NCBI GenBank assembly: GCA_002431715.1
Contig: DJHI01000053.1
Location: 3,321-9,131, forward strand
DNA length: 5,811 nt
Source of the DNA: Armatimonadetes bacterium UBA5829
Lineage (GTDB): Bacteria; Armatimonadota; UBA5829
Direction of reading: 5' to 3'
Position numbers and translations under genes: made by a program
Notes under the pieces: generated by a model
The model's input: the letters and a program-made list of their open reading frames with translations, nothing else
Told to the model about the DNA's origin: nothing
Database searches by the model: none
Shown here: one piece after another, positions 1-5,275 of the stretch
How the letters are laid out: each line of letters starts with the position of its first letter
Numbering within the stretch: position 1 is the first letter of the stretch

Positions 1-171
1 GTCGAAGTGAAATTCTATTCTTCAAGGGTCGAGCTTTCTGATAAGCTTGAAACTGCTATTACAAACCTCTTTGCAATTGGTGACGGCGCAGGCGTTACAC
101 GAGGTCTTGCGCAATCATCAGCTTCGGGAGTTATTGCCGCAAGGGAAATCCAGCATCGTTTGGGAGAATAG
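1..171 (+). CDS. FAD-dependent dehydrogenase (COG2509-like), 3' end only
   Basis: The window opens inside a reading frame that runs 56 codons in frame 1 to a TAG at 169-171; the start lies outside. The visible part contains the segment AIGDGAGVTRGLAQSSASG followed by VIAAREI. A Gly-Asp-Gly motif preceded by a hydrophobic strand, then a small-residue helix, is the C-terminal FAD-contacting element of two-dinucleotide-binding flavoproteins. The GVTRGLAQ(A/S)SASG wording is, from memory, that of the 'uncharacterized FAD-dependent dehydrogenase' family (COG2509), whose members end shortly after this motif as this one does. The substrate is unknown even for the family, and the N-terminal FAD-binding fold cannot be seen here. 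No terminator-like hairpin follows the stop, so some read-through into the downstream leader cannot be excluded. The flavoprotein assignment is fairly sure; the exact family rests on this one motif. Confidence 0.72.
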   Translation, partial: VEVKFYSSRVELSDKLETAITNLFAIGDGAGVTRGLAQSSASGVIAAREIQHRLGE

Positions 172-199
172 CGCTTGCTATTTTCCCTTTAGCCTCCCC

Positions 200-247
200 A
201 AAATTATATCCCTCAAAATTTAATGTTCTTCCGGTATGAATTTCCGG
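200..247 (+). promoter_or_regulatory. Possible activator-binding repeats upstream of the sigma-54 promoter
   Basis: Two short direct repeats lie just upstream of the -24 element: AAAATT at 200-205 and 215-220 (15 bp apart) and TTCCGG at 229-234 and 242-247 (13 bp apart). A sigma-54 promoter needs an enhancer-binding activator, so repeated sites nearby are of interest. The copies are only six bases long, however, and lie closer to the promoter than usual enhancer sites. This may be chance in an A+T-rich stretch. Confidence 0.18.
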
Positions 248-252
248 CTGAT

Positions 253-268
253 TGGCACAATTATTGCA
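253..268 (+). promoter_or_regulatory. Sigma-54 (RpoN) -24/-12 promoter for the PEP-CTERM gene
   Basis: The sequence reads TGGCAC (253-258), five bases, then TTGCA (264-268). This matches the sigma-54 consensus TGGCAC-N5-TTGCA at every specified position, with the invariant GG (254-255) and GC (266-267) exactly 12 bp apart. Transcription would start near 278-281, giving an untranslated leader of about 140 nt before the GTG at 418. Initiation at such promoters requires an AAA+ enhancer-binding activator, so the downstream gene should be switched rather than constitutive. PEP-CTERM genes are known RpoN targets in some bacteria through the PrsK/PrsR two-component system, so the context supports the motif. 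Confidence 0.85.
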
Positions 269-309
269 CAGTTATCCCCTGGAACCTGTAAAAATACCGT
301 AAACCTCCA

Positions 310-350
310 ACCCTGGCGTCGATTCATCGACTGGCCAATCTCAACAGGGT
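310..350 (+). promoter_or_regulatory. Structured 5' leader of the PEP-CTERM transcript
   Basis: About 30 nt downstream of the predicted sigma-54 start, the RNA can fold into a nested structure. The outer stem pairs ACCCTG (310-315) with CAGGGT (345-350). The inner hairpin pairs GTCGA (318-322) with TCGAC (327-331) around a TTCA loop. An alternative extension pairs TGGC (314-317) with GCCA (334-337). A separate downstream hairpin pairs GCGAT (366-370) with ATCGC (377-381). It matches no riboswitch class I can recognise; the c-di-GMP-I, c-di-GMP-II and cobalamin signature bases are absent. The pairing is visible but short, so function is only inferred. Confidence 0.35.
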
Positions 351-361
351 GAGGGCTTAGA

Positions 362-394
362 ATGGGCGATGCATCAATCGCGCCAGAAGTTTGA
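362..394 (+). CDS. Possible 10-residue leader peptide (uORF) before the PEP-CTERM gene
   Basis: An ATG at 362 opens a frame of ten codons, MGDASIAPEV, closed by TGA at 392-394. A purine-rich GAGGG at 351-355 sits six bases upstream, a normal Shine-Dalgarno distance. The frame lies wholly inside the predicted leader, contains the second hairpin (366-381), and ends 23 nt before the GTG at 418. That is the geometry expected of a translated leader peptide that modulates downstream translation or attenuation, but nothing in the peptide is diagnostic (no run of one amino acid). Ten-codon frames with an upstream purine run also occur by chance. Confidence 0.25.
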   Translation: MGDASIAPEV

Positions 395-417
395 ATAATT
401 TGCTGGGAGGGATCGAA

Positions 418-1068
418 GTGAAAGGAACAGTTTTAGCAGTAATTATATGTGGTTTATTAGTTGCATTAGTAGCGGGAGCGGCTAGCGCAGCAGTGATAAC
501 CGATACTGCGACAGTCAGTTTGACTGCTACGGATTGGAGTCAGGTGATTAGTCTTCAAAAGTTTCATGGCGACATATCACATTTGGCAGGCGTCGTCATA
601 AAGCTTGAGGCAACCGGCGTATCTGAAATCGGTTATGAAAACCGCGCATCGTATCCGGCGGATATTACGCTGACCTGGACAGCTACTGTGACTATGAAAG
701 AGAATGGCTCAACTATTCTCGCTGTCGCGCCTAGTTATTCCAACACAGTAACACCTGCTGCTTTTGACGGAAATTTCAACTGGGATGGCACATCGGGCGA
801 CAATTTTACAACATCTGATACTAAGTCTGATCAGATCACCAAGACAAATTTAGCTGACTATGTGGGAGCAGGAACTTTCGATCTCACTATTTTAGCCAAT
901 GCGATTTCGCAGACAATAGGTTCGGGTAACGTTGCATCTTACTATCTTACCTCTGCCAGCGCAAAGGCAACTGTTGAGTATACAACTCTTCCTGAGCCGG
1001 CGAGCATTGTTGCTCTTGCATCCGGTTTGATCGGCATTGTAGGCTTCGGAATACGTAGAAGGAAGTAG
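418..1068 (+). CDS. PEP-CTERM sorting domain protein with choice-of-anchor E type domain
   Basis: This is a secreted protein of 216 residues. Residues 1-24 form a Sec signal peptide: Lys2, a hydrophobic core, and an Ala-Ser-Ala cleavage site after Ala24. Residues 25-190 are a Thr/Ser/Ala-rich, beta-strand-patterned domain. Its early NDxTATDWSQ-like strand, a LQKFHGD segment and the later GSGNVASYYLTSASAKATVEY strand pattern resemble, from memory, the choice-of-anchor E domain. The C-terminus is a textbook PEP-CTERM signal: Pro192-Glu-Pro194, a hydrophobic segment (about 196-212), then Arg-Arg-Arg-Lys at the end. Exosortase would cut near PEP, releasing or anchoring the protein at the surface or in extracellular matrix. 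The GTG at 418 is chosen because GGGAGG (405-410) lies seven bases upstream and the signal peptide then starts cleanly; the in-frame TTG at 391 would add nine unexplained residues. The gene follows a sigma-54 promoter and ends at a strong terminator. The exact role is unknown. Confidence 0.88.
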   Translation: MKGTVLAVIICGLLVALVAGAASAAVITDTATVSLTATDWSQVISLQKFHGDISHLAGVVIKLEATGVSEIGYENRASYPADITLTWTATVTMKENGSTILAVAPSYSNTVTPAAFDGNFNWDGTSGDNFTTSDTKSDQITKTNLADYVGAGTFDLTILANAISQTIGSGNVASYYLTSASAKATVEYTTLPEPASIVALASGLIGIVGFGIRRRK

Positions 1069-1093
1069 AGTTCTACATATAATAAGTAAAAGT

Positions 1094-1125
1094 AAAAGGC
1101 ATCCACGCAGGTGGATGCCTTTTTT
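1094..1125. terminator. Bidirectional Rho-independent terminator between convergent genes
   Basis: AGGCATCCAC (1097-1106) pairs perfectly with GTGGATGCCT (1111-1120) around a GCAG loop. Flanking A and T bases extend the stem and provide a T tract through 1125 on the + strand. Read on the - strand, the hairpin is followed by TTTTACTTTTACTT, also U-rich. It therefore serves the PEP-CTERM gene (stop at 1068) and very probably the convergent lipoprotein gene (stop at 1133). Confidence 0.93.
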
Positions 1126-1132
1126 ACGCCGA

Positions 1133-1582
1133 TTAACTGGGAAGAGTCAAGATCAGTAATATACCATTATCGGGGAAACTTACAACTGATGCAGTTGCGG
1201 TCTTTCTATCAGCAGAGAGAGACACTCCACTGGAAAAGAGGGTTATGTCGCCGTTCGCGGCCATACTGAAAAGGGCAACATTTGTGCCGCTCGGTACTGC
1301 TGTATCCAGTGTAAATGTAAGGGTAACAGCCTGATTGAACGTTGTAGGAGCAGGCGTGACAGCCGTTGCAGCAATAAAAGCATCACCTTCGACTGCCGGC
1401 AAGTCATCTTCAGCTTTTGCCGTTGCGGTAATACTGCCCGATGCTGATGAAGTTGTCCCGGTTGGGACGTTTAGCGCAACGTTGAATCCGGGGTCTACAA
1501 TCGTGCTTCCGCCTCCACCTCCTCCGCAGCCGACCAGCGCGACCGCCAGTACTACAATCAATGAAACATAAAGCATTCGCAT
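1133..1582 (-). CDS. Small beta-rich lipoprotein, ZU5-like (hypothetical)
   Basis: The 149-residue product begins with Met-Arg, a hydrophobic stretch and the lipobox Leu16-Val17-Gly18-Cys19, so it should be cleaved by signal peptidase II and lipidated on Cys19. Six glycines and a serine follow as a flexible tether. Residues about 75-149 are strand-patterned: a 'P-TTFNQAVTLTF' strand, a Gly-Thr turn, 'ALFSMAANGDITLF', a basic-acidic turn (SADRKTAT) and 'ASVVSFPDNGILL'. This order resembles ZU5-like domains of bacterial surface proteins, but I would not assign it firmly. The ATG at 1582 has a very strong GGAGGAGGA (reverse complement of 1588-1597) just upstream; a second in-frame ATG two codons later is possible. 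It is transcribed away from the 370-residue gene and ends at the shared terminator. Function is unknown; a surface or periplasmic binding role is the most one can infer. Confidence 0.8.
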   Translation of the reverse strand: MRMLYVSLIVVLAVALVGCGGGGGGSTIVDPGFNVALNVPTGTTSSASGSITATAKAEDDLPAVEGDAFIAATAVTPAPTTFNQAVTLTFTLDTAVPSGTNVALFSMAANGDITLFSSGVSLSADRKTATASVVSFPDNGILLILTLPS

Positions 1583-1601
1583 AATACTCCTCCTCCTAAG
1601 T

Positions 1602-1620
1602 AATTTACGCTAAGTAAATT
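1602..1620 (-). promoter_or_regulatory. Inverted repeat upstream of the lipoprotein start
   Basis: AATTTAC (1602-1608) and GTAAATT (1614-1620) form a perfect 7-bp inverted repeat with a 5-nt spacer, a few bases upstream of the Shine-Dalgarno site of the lipoprotein gene. In DNA this is operator-like; in the mRNA it would be a weak A/U hairpin next to the ribosome site. No convincing -35/-10 pair was found in the 107 bp between this gene and the upstream stop, so the gene could also be co-transcribed with the 370-residue gene. Confidence 0.35.
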
Positions 1621-1689
1621 GCATGTCTTGATCTGGATCCGGTATATGAAAATCACATCCTCTGATACAAGTTCAAGGCCATAATTCAC

Positions 1690-2802
1690 TTAGTGCTTTG
1701 CCTTGAATGATTCAAGGCGTTGTGTGATATAGGTGTAAAACTCCTCGTTGGTGCATTCGCCATGATCGAGTTCCATATTCGACCGGGATTTATTCCATAC
1801 ATATGCAAAATGACTTTCAAGCGTAGACTGATCGTGCTTTCGGTCTACTTGAAGCAGGTGCCTCAGCGAGCTGTCTGGCAGATCACCCTGCATTTCATGA
1901 GGAATGGCGCACAGATATGCCAGATCGACTGAATCGTCTTTAGTAAGTCCGAGTTTGCTGTAATTGGCTTCAATATATTCGGCAATATCCGAATCCTGAT
2001 CGGAGTATTCCGGGACATACTTTTCAAGTGTATCGACCGCGTCCGCAAGGAAGCATCCGACCGCAGCCGACGGCCCAAGCATTTTGCCAGCCATAACTAT
2101 AGCGGCATCATCGGATGCGCCTGGGCCGGTTTGATATCTGACATACATATAGTCTATATGCGGGTCGCCGTTGTGCGCAAAGAGCCCTGCACGTTCAAAC
2201 TCACTGATCTCATCTTCATGTGCCTCTTTGGCTAACCTGAAGCCGTCCAGACCGAGACTCTTAAGCACTTTTTGATCGACTAGGTAGCACTTTCCATAAC
2301 CCATTTTGACTCCGTAACGCTTATTCGCCAGAGTCCTTATCTCAGCATCATCACGCAGACCGCCTACATATAAACCCTGTAATACCTCATGAGGGTCGAT
2401 CTCTAGGGAGCGCAGAGTGCTGCATCTAAGAAGCGGTTCACCTTCGGTATTGCAGGCAAGGCGGATGTTTTCGCCGTCGATTACCCGCTCCACAAACTCC
2501 TGAACCTCGTCTATTAGCTCCTGTCGCTCGTCTTTGACCGCAGCCGGGTCCATTCTAAGCGCTCGGACTATATCGTCCATCGATGTGTTTGGATATGTTT
2601 TTCCATAGAATATCCCGTGTCCCATATGGGAATGGCCCTGTACGGACTGCATCAGCAGCAGCTCCTCCACTCCATATGCGCAGCGCAGGAGAGTTTTTGC
2701 GTCGAGAGCGGCAAAATCATCACGCAGCAGTTGAGGCGGCGCGACGCCTTCAAGCCTGGGCTCTCTTATAATTCGCTTATTGTGCTTGTTCTTATGGCTC
2801 AA
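1690..2802 (-). CDS. Conserved-looking protein of unrecognised family (370 aa)
   Basis: I do not recognise this family. The product is acidic, soluble, without signal peptide or membrane helix, hence cytoplasmic. The N-terminus is strongly basic and His/Lys-rich (SHKNKHNKRIIREPR). Next comes a helical stretch ending in the unusual histidine cluster GHSHMGHGIFYGKTYP (about residues 56-71), then alternating acidic helices with scattered cysteines (near 117, 127, 172, 250, 298 and 350), and a C-terminal helical region with a DHGEC motif (about 346-350). The His cluster could bind metal, but that is speculation. The TTG at 2802 is chosen over the in-frame TTG at 2832. GGGAG (reverse complement of 2808-2812) sits five bases upstream of it, while the promoter at 2847-2855 would leave only about 8 nt before the longer start. 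It is divergent from the ferredoxin gene. Confidence 0.8.
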   Translation of the reverse strand: MSHKNKHNKRIIREPRLEGVAPPQLLRDDFAALDAKTLLRCAYGVEELLLMQSVQGHSHMGHGIFYGKTYPNTSMDDIVRALRMDPAAVKDERQELIDEVQEFVERVIDGENIRLACNTEGEPLLRCSTLRSLEIDPHEVLQGLYVGGLRDDAEIRTLANKRYGVKMGYGKCYLVDQKVLKSLGLDGFRLAKEAHEDEISEFERAGLFAHNGDPHIDYMYVRYQTGPGASDDAAIVMAGKMLGPSAAVGCFLADAVDTLEKYVPEYSDQDSDIAEYIEANYSKLGLTKDDSVDLAYLCAIPHEMQGDLPDSSLRHLLQVDRKHDQSTLESHFAYVWNKSRSNMELDHGECTNEEFYTYITQRLESFKAKH

Positions 2803-2846
2803 TTTTGCTCCCTCTCTTTCACATTTATACAATACATGCTGAACTG

Positions 2847-2855
2847 ATTATAACA
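2847..2855 (-). promoter_or_regulatory. Extended -10 promoter for the 370-residue gene
   Basis: On the - strand this reads TGTTATAAT: a perfect TATAAT (2852 down to 2847) preceded by the TG of an extended -10 element. The -35 hexamer at 17 bp (TAGCGC) is poor, which extended -10 promoters tolerate. Start of transcription is expected near 2840, about 38 nt before the chosen TTG at 2802, which helps decide that start codon. Confidence 0.6.
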
Positions 2856-2971
2856 TGTGTATTGGCTCTGCGCTATAGATTGCAAAAAAGTAACTGCTCC
2901 GATGGTTGGGCTTATTTTCAGGAAATAAATTACCTTCGCGATGCAAGGAACCTTACTGGTCAAAGTAGAAG

Positions 2972-2977
2972 TATAAT
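2972..2977 (+). promoter_or_regulatory. Likely -10 element of the ferredoxin promoter
   Basis: A perfect TATAAT lies at 2972-2977 on the + strand, placing the transcript start near 2984 and leaving a leader of about 65 nt before the ferredoxin ATG. No good -35 hexamer is seen at 16-18 bp, so the promoter is either weak, activator-dependent or misidentified. It lies 120 bp from, and divergent to, the promoter of the 370-residue gene. Confidence 0.4.
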
Positions 2978-3048
2978 GAGGTGTTGTCTTTGTTGCAGTA
3001 CGCGTCAGAGACGGCGCTGATAATATTATTTGGAGGAAGTATAGTTCT

Positions 3049-3222
3049 ATGGCAGCCAAAGTAGATAAAGATAAGTGTGCCGGCTGTGGCCCATGCGCAG
3101 AGGCCTGTCCGGTTGAAGCAATCAAGATCGAGAATAACCTGGCCGTCGTTGACGAAGATACCTGCATCGACTGCGGAGCTTGCGTTGACGCATGCCCGAG
3201 CGAGGCTATTTCGGTCGACTAA
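3049..3222 (+). CDS. 2[4Fe-4S] ferredoxin, clostridial type
   Basis: This 57-residue protein is an electron carrier for low-potential redox reactions in the cytoplasm. It has two complete CxxCxxCxxxCP motifs: Cys10, 13, 16, 20 and Cys39, 42, 45, 49, each followed by proline. Each set supplies three ligands to one [4Fe-4S] cluster and the fourth to the other. The two halves are clearly an internal duplication (PVEAI and PSEAI follow the two motifs). Length and strong acidity are typical of the short bacterial 2[4Fe-4S] family. The ATG at 3049 has GGAGGAAG at 3032-3039; the gap is slightly long but no alternative start is better. The gene stands alone, with its own -10 upstream and a hairpin just downstream, so its redox partners are elsewhere. 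It implies anaerobic or low-potential metabolism in the host. Confidence 0.96.
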   Translation: MAAKVDKDKCAGCGPCAEACPVEAIKIENNLAVVDEDTCIDCGACVDACPSEAISVD

Positions 3223-3246
3223 TAGTCTCTATCTTCTGATTAGATG

Positions 3247-3275
3247 ATCCCTCCAGGTAGGATACCTGGAGGGAT
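3247..3275 (+). terminator. 13-bp perfect hairpin after the ferredoxin gene
   Basis: ATCCCTCCAGGTA (3247-3259) pairs without mismatch with TACCTGGAGGGAT (3263-3275) around a GGA loop, 25 nt past the ferredoxin stop. The following bases are TATATAATG rather than a T run, so it is an imperfect intrinsic terminator at best. It could equally stabilise the 3' end of the ferredoxin mRNA. Confidence 0.6.
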
Positions 3276-3294
3276 TATATAATGCCGACTCTCT

Positions 3295-3314
3295 GAGTCC
3301 CCGAAGGGGGACTT
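3295..3314 (+). promoter_or_regulatory. Second GC-rich hairpin upstream of the SDR gene
   Basis: AGTCCCC (3296-3302) pairs with GGGGACT (3307-3313) around a GAAG loop, with a possible G-T pair outside. There is no T tract. It sits between the ferredoxin hairpin and the SDR gene and could be a second terminator-like barrier, an attenuator-type leader element or a dispersed palindromic repeat. One copy in the window does not decide. Confidence 0.35.
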
Positions 3315-3348
3315 CGTGTGGTTGTGGCCGTGGTTTTAACCGCCGGGA

Positions 3349-3363
3349 TATAAAGATATATCT
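3349..3363 (+). promoter_or_regulatory. Possible -10 and overlapping palindrome before the SDR gene
   Basis: TATAAA at 3349-3354 is a plausible -10 hexamer, and AGATATATCT at 3354-3363 is a perfect 10-bp palindrome directly abutting it, the arrangement of a repressor site over a transcript start. No convincing -35 is seen 16-18 bp upstream, and A/T-rich palindromes of this size arise easily by chance. Confidence 0.22.
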
Positions 3364-3385
3364 ACTAAATAGAAAGGCAACTAAG

Positions 3386-4180
3386 ATGTGTGAAGCAAGA
3401 TTCAGAGATAAGATAGTGCTGGTAACGGGCGGCGCGCAGGGTCTCGGCGAGGCCATATGCAAGAGATTTGCAGACGAAGGCGCAGTAGTACTGGTAGGCG
3501 ACATCAATGAAGACGGCGCAAAGGCAACAGCCGAAAATATAGCAAATGAGTTCGGTGTCAAGACATTGGGTATCAAGATGAATGTCACCGATGATTTTGA
3601 AGTTCACTCGATCATGGAAATGGTGGAAAAAGACTTCGGCAGGCTGGACGTGCTGGTATCGAACGCAGGGATTCTAAAGGCGCATGCGATCGAGGAGTTT
3701 CCGGTCAGCGAGTGGCGGATGGTTATGGAAGTTAATCTGCTCGGGTATATGATCTGCGCAAAGCACGCCTGCCAGATAATGATGAAGCAAAAAAGCGGAA
3801 ATATCGTTCAGATAAACTCCAAGTCCGGCAAGAAAGGCTCGTTCCGCAACTCCGCATATGCGGCAAGCAAATTCGGGGGGGTCGGCCTTACCCAGAGTCT
3901 GGCTCTCGAAATGGCTCCTTATGGAGTGCGGGTCAACTCGGTATGTCCCGGCAACCTTCTTGAAGGCACGCTCTGGCAGAATAGCTTGTTCAAGCAGTAT
4001 TCCGAGACTCAGGGAATCTCGATCGATGACGTAAAGAAGAAATATATGGACCAGGTTCCACTCGGCCGAAGCTGCACGTATGATGATATCACTAATGTGG
4101 TTACATTCCTTGCATCCGATCAGGCGAGCTATATGACCGGCCAGGCGATCAATGTCACCGGCGGTCAGGAGATGCACTAA
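3386..4180 (+). CDS. Short-chain dehydrogenase, sorbitol-6-phosphate dehydrogenase (SrlD)-like
   Basis: A 264-residue classical SDR that interconverts an alcohol and a ketone with a nicotinamide cofactor. Seen in order: cofactor glycine motif TGGAQGLG (residues 14-21); Asp39 at the end of the second strand, favouring NAD(H) over NADP(H); NAG at 93-95; catalytic Asn117, Ser145, Tyr158 and Lys162 in the expected spacing (Tyr-x3-Lys, Ser 13 before Tyr). The stretches QINSKSGK, KFGGVGLTQSLAL and TGQAINVTGGQ closely match Escherichia coli SrlD as I remember it, as do the spacing and length (SrlD is 259 residues). SrlD oxidises sorbitol-6-phosphate to fructose-6-phosphate; that substrate is a homology inference here, and no sorbitol PTS genes are nearby. 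ATG 3386 has a weak AGAAAGG (3371-3377). It heads a pair with the GH130 gene 18 bp downstream, pointing to hexose or hexitol metabolism. Confidence 0.88.
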   Translation: MCEARFRDKIVLVTGGAQGLGEAICKRFADEGAVVLVGDINEDGAKATAENIANEFGVKTLGIKMNVTDDFEVHSIMEMVEKDFGRLDVLVSNAGILKAHAIEEFPVSEWRMVMEVNLLGYMICAKHACQIMMKQKSGNIVQINSKSGKKGSFRNSAYAASKFGGVGLTQSLALEMAPYGVRVNSVCPGNLLEGTLWQNSLFKQYSETQGISIDDVKKKYMDQVPLGRSCTYDDITNVVTFLASDQASYMTGQAINVTGGQEMH

Positions 4181-4198
4181 AATAACAACGGAGGAGAT

Positions 4199-5275
4199 AT
4201 GAAAGTTCATCGCTATCCCGAAAACCCGCTGATCAAGCCGTCAGATGTGAAGCCGTCACTTCCCAATTATGAAGTGCTGTGCGCATTTAATGCGGGAGTT
4301 ATCGAGTATGGCGATGAGATTCTCCTTCTTATGCGTGTGGCCGAAAGCCCTGTTAACCACACGCCCGATATGGTGCTCGTTCCGGTTATCGATTTCGCGG
4401 AAGGCACTGCAAAGCAGAAGATACTCTCTTTCAGTTCCCGGCAGGAAGGCATCAATCTGGACGACCCCAGGCTGGTGTCTTTCCCGGGGCAAGTCTATCT
4501 GACCTCGATTTCGCACTTTCGGATCGCTCGCAGCAGGGACGGCGTTCACTTTACCATAGACGAGAAACCTGCTCTCTCGCCCGATCAGGAATATGAAGCC
4601 TACGGGATCGAGGACCCGAGAATTACCAGGATCGACGATACCTATTATGTGGTCTACAAAGGTGTTGCCCCGACCGGCATTACGCAGTGTCTTGCGAGCA
4701 CAAAAGATTTCGTCCACTGGGAAAAACATGGGGTAATCCTGGCCCCGGAGAACATGGACGGAATCCTCTTTCCATCCAGGGTGCGCGGCAAGTATGCGCT
4801 GATCCACCGGCCGTTCCCGAAGTTTATCGGCACGCCGAATATGTGGGTCGCATTCTCAGACGACCTGATCCACTGGGGTGAGCATAGGTTTATGCTTGCA
4901 TGCGCGGAAGGCACATGGGAAGGCGGCAGGCTCGGCGGCGGCGCGGTTCCATTCATGACCGAGCGCGGCTGGTTGGAAATATACCATGCAGCGACCCCCG
5001 GAGACCGCTACTGCCTCGGCGCGATATTGATGGATAAGAACAATCCTGAGCAAGTTATCGCAAAGAGTCCATCGCCCATCCTGGAGCCGGAAGCGCCGTA
5101 CGAAGTCCACGGATTCAAAGACAACGTGATATTTACCTGCGGCGCGGTAGTGCGAGGCGACAGATTGACCATTTACTACGGCGCGGCTGATGAGGCGATG
5201 TGCGCGGCTGACTTGAGCGTGAAAGAAATTCTCGAGAGTCTCGCTCCCGTATGCAAGTCACCAGTTCATATTTAG
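4199..5275 (+). CDS. GH130 family beta-mannoside phosphorylase / glycosidase
   Basis: This 358-residue cytoplasmic protein (no signal peptide) has the wording of GH130, a five-bladed beta-propeller family that mostly phosphorolyses beta-mannosides, giving mannose-1-phosphate. Visible landmarks: NLDDPRL (87-92); GIEDPRIT (136-143), where Asp139 fits the family's proton-donor aspartate; STKDFVHWEKHGVI (167-180); MDGILFPS (186-193); the HRP motif (His203-Arg204-Pro205), whose basic residues fit phosphate binding; SDDLIHWG (220-227); GGGAVP (246-251); GWLEIYH (257-263); PILEPE (293-298); and IYYGAAD near 325-331. Retained basic residues favour a phosphorylase over the hydrolytic GH130 mannosidases. 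The specific donor (mannosyl-glucose, mannobiose or mannooligosaccharide, beta-1,4 or beta-1,2) cannot be told. GGAGGAG at 4190-4196 sits just before ATG 4199. It forms a pair with the upstream SDR, and its last 18 bp overlap the convergent phosphatase gene. Confidence 0.9.
   Translation: MKVHRYPENPLIKPSDVKPSLPNYEVLCAFNAGVIEYGDEILLLMRVAESPVNHTPDMVLVPVIDFAEGTAKQKILSFSSRQEGINLDDPRLVSFPGQVYLTSISHFRIARSRDGVHFTIDEKPALSPDQEYEAYGIEDPRITRIDDTYYVVYKGVAPTGITQCLASTKDFVHWEKHGVILAPENMDGILFPSRVRGKYALIHRPFPKFIGTPNMWVAFSDDLIHWGEHRFMLACAEGTWEGGRLGGGAVPFMTERGWLEIYHAATPGDRYCLGAILMDKNNPEQVIAKSPSPILEPEAPYEVHGFKDNVIFTCGAVVRGDRLTIYYGAADEAMCAADLSVKEILESLAPVCKSPVHI

Noticed and set aside
278..417. Cyclic-di-GMP or cobalamin riboswitch in the PEP-CTERM leader
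   Set aside because: The length and position are suitable, but the conserved bases I know for the c-di-GMP-I, c-di-GMP-II and cobalamin classes are not present; only generic hairpins are seen.
1335..1571. 78-codon + strand frame with a proline run
   Set aside because: The proline run is the complement of the glycine tether of the - strand lipoprotein, which has a lipobox and a very strong ribosome site.
2799..3167. 122-codon - strand frame over the ferredoxin promoter and gene
   Set aside because: It is antisense to the unmistakable ferredoxin, has no ribosome site or recognisable domain, and overlaps the start of the real - strand gene.
3674..4210. 178-codon - strand frame opposite the SDR gene
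   Set aside because: It is a shadow of the SDR coding sequence, with no ribosome site or family motif.
4256..4807. 183-codon - strand frame opposite the GH130 gene
   Set aside because: It is a shadow frame; the + strand carries continuous GH130 motifs through the same interval.
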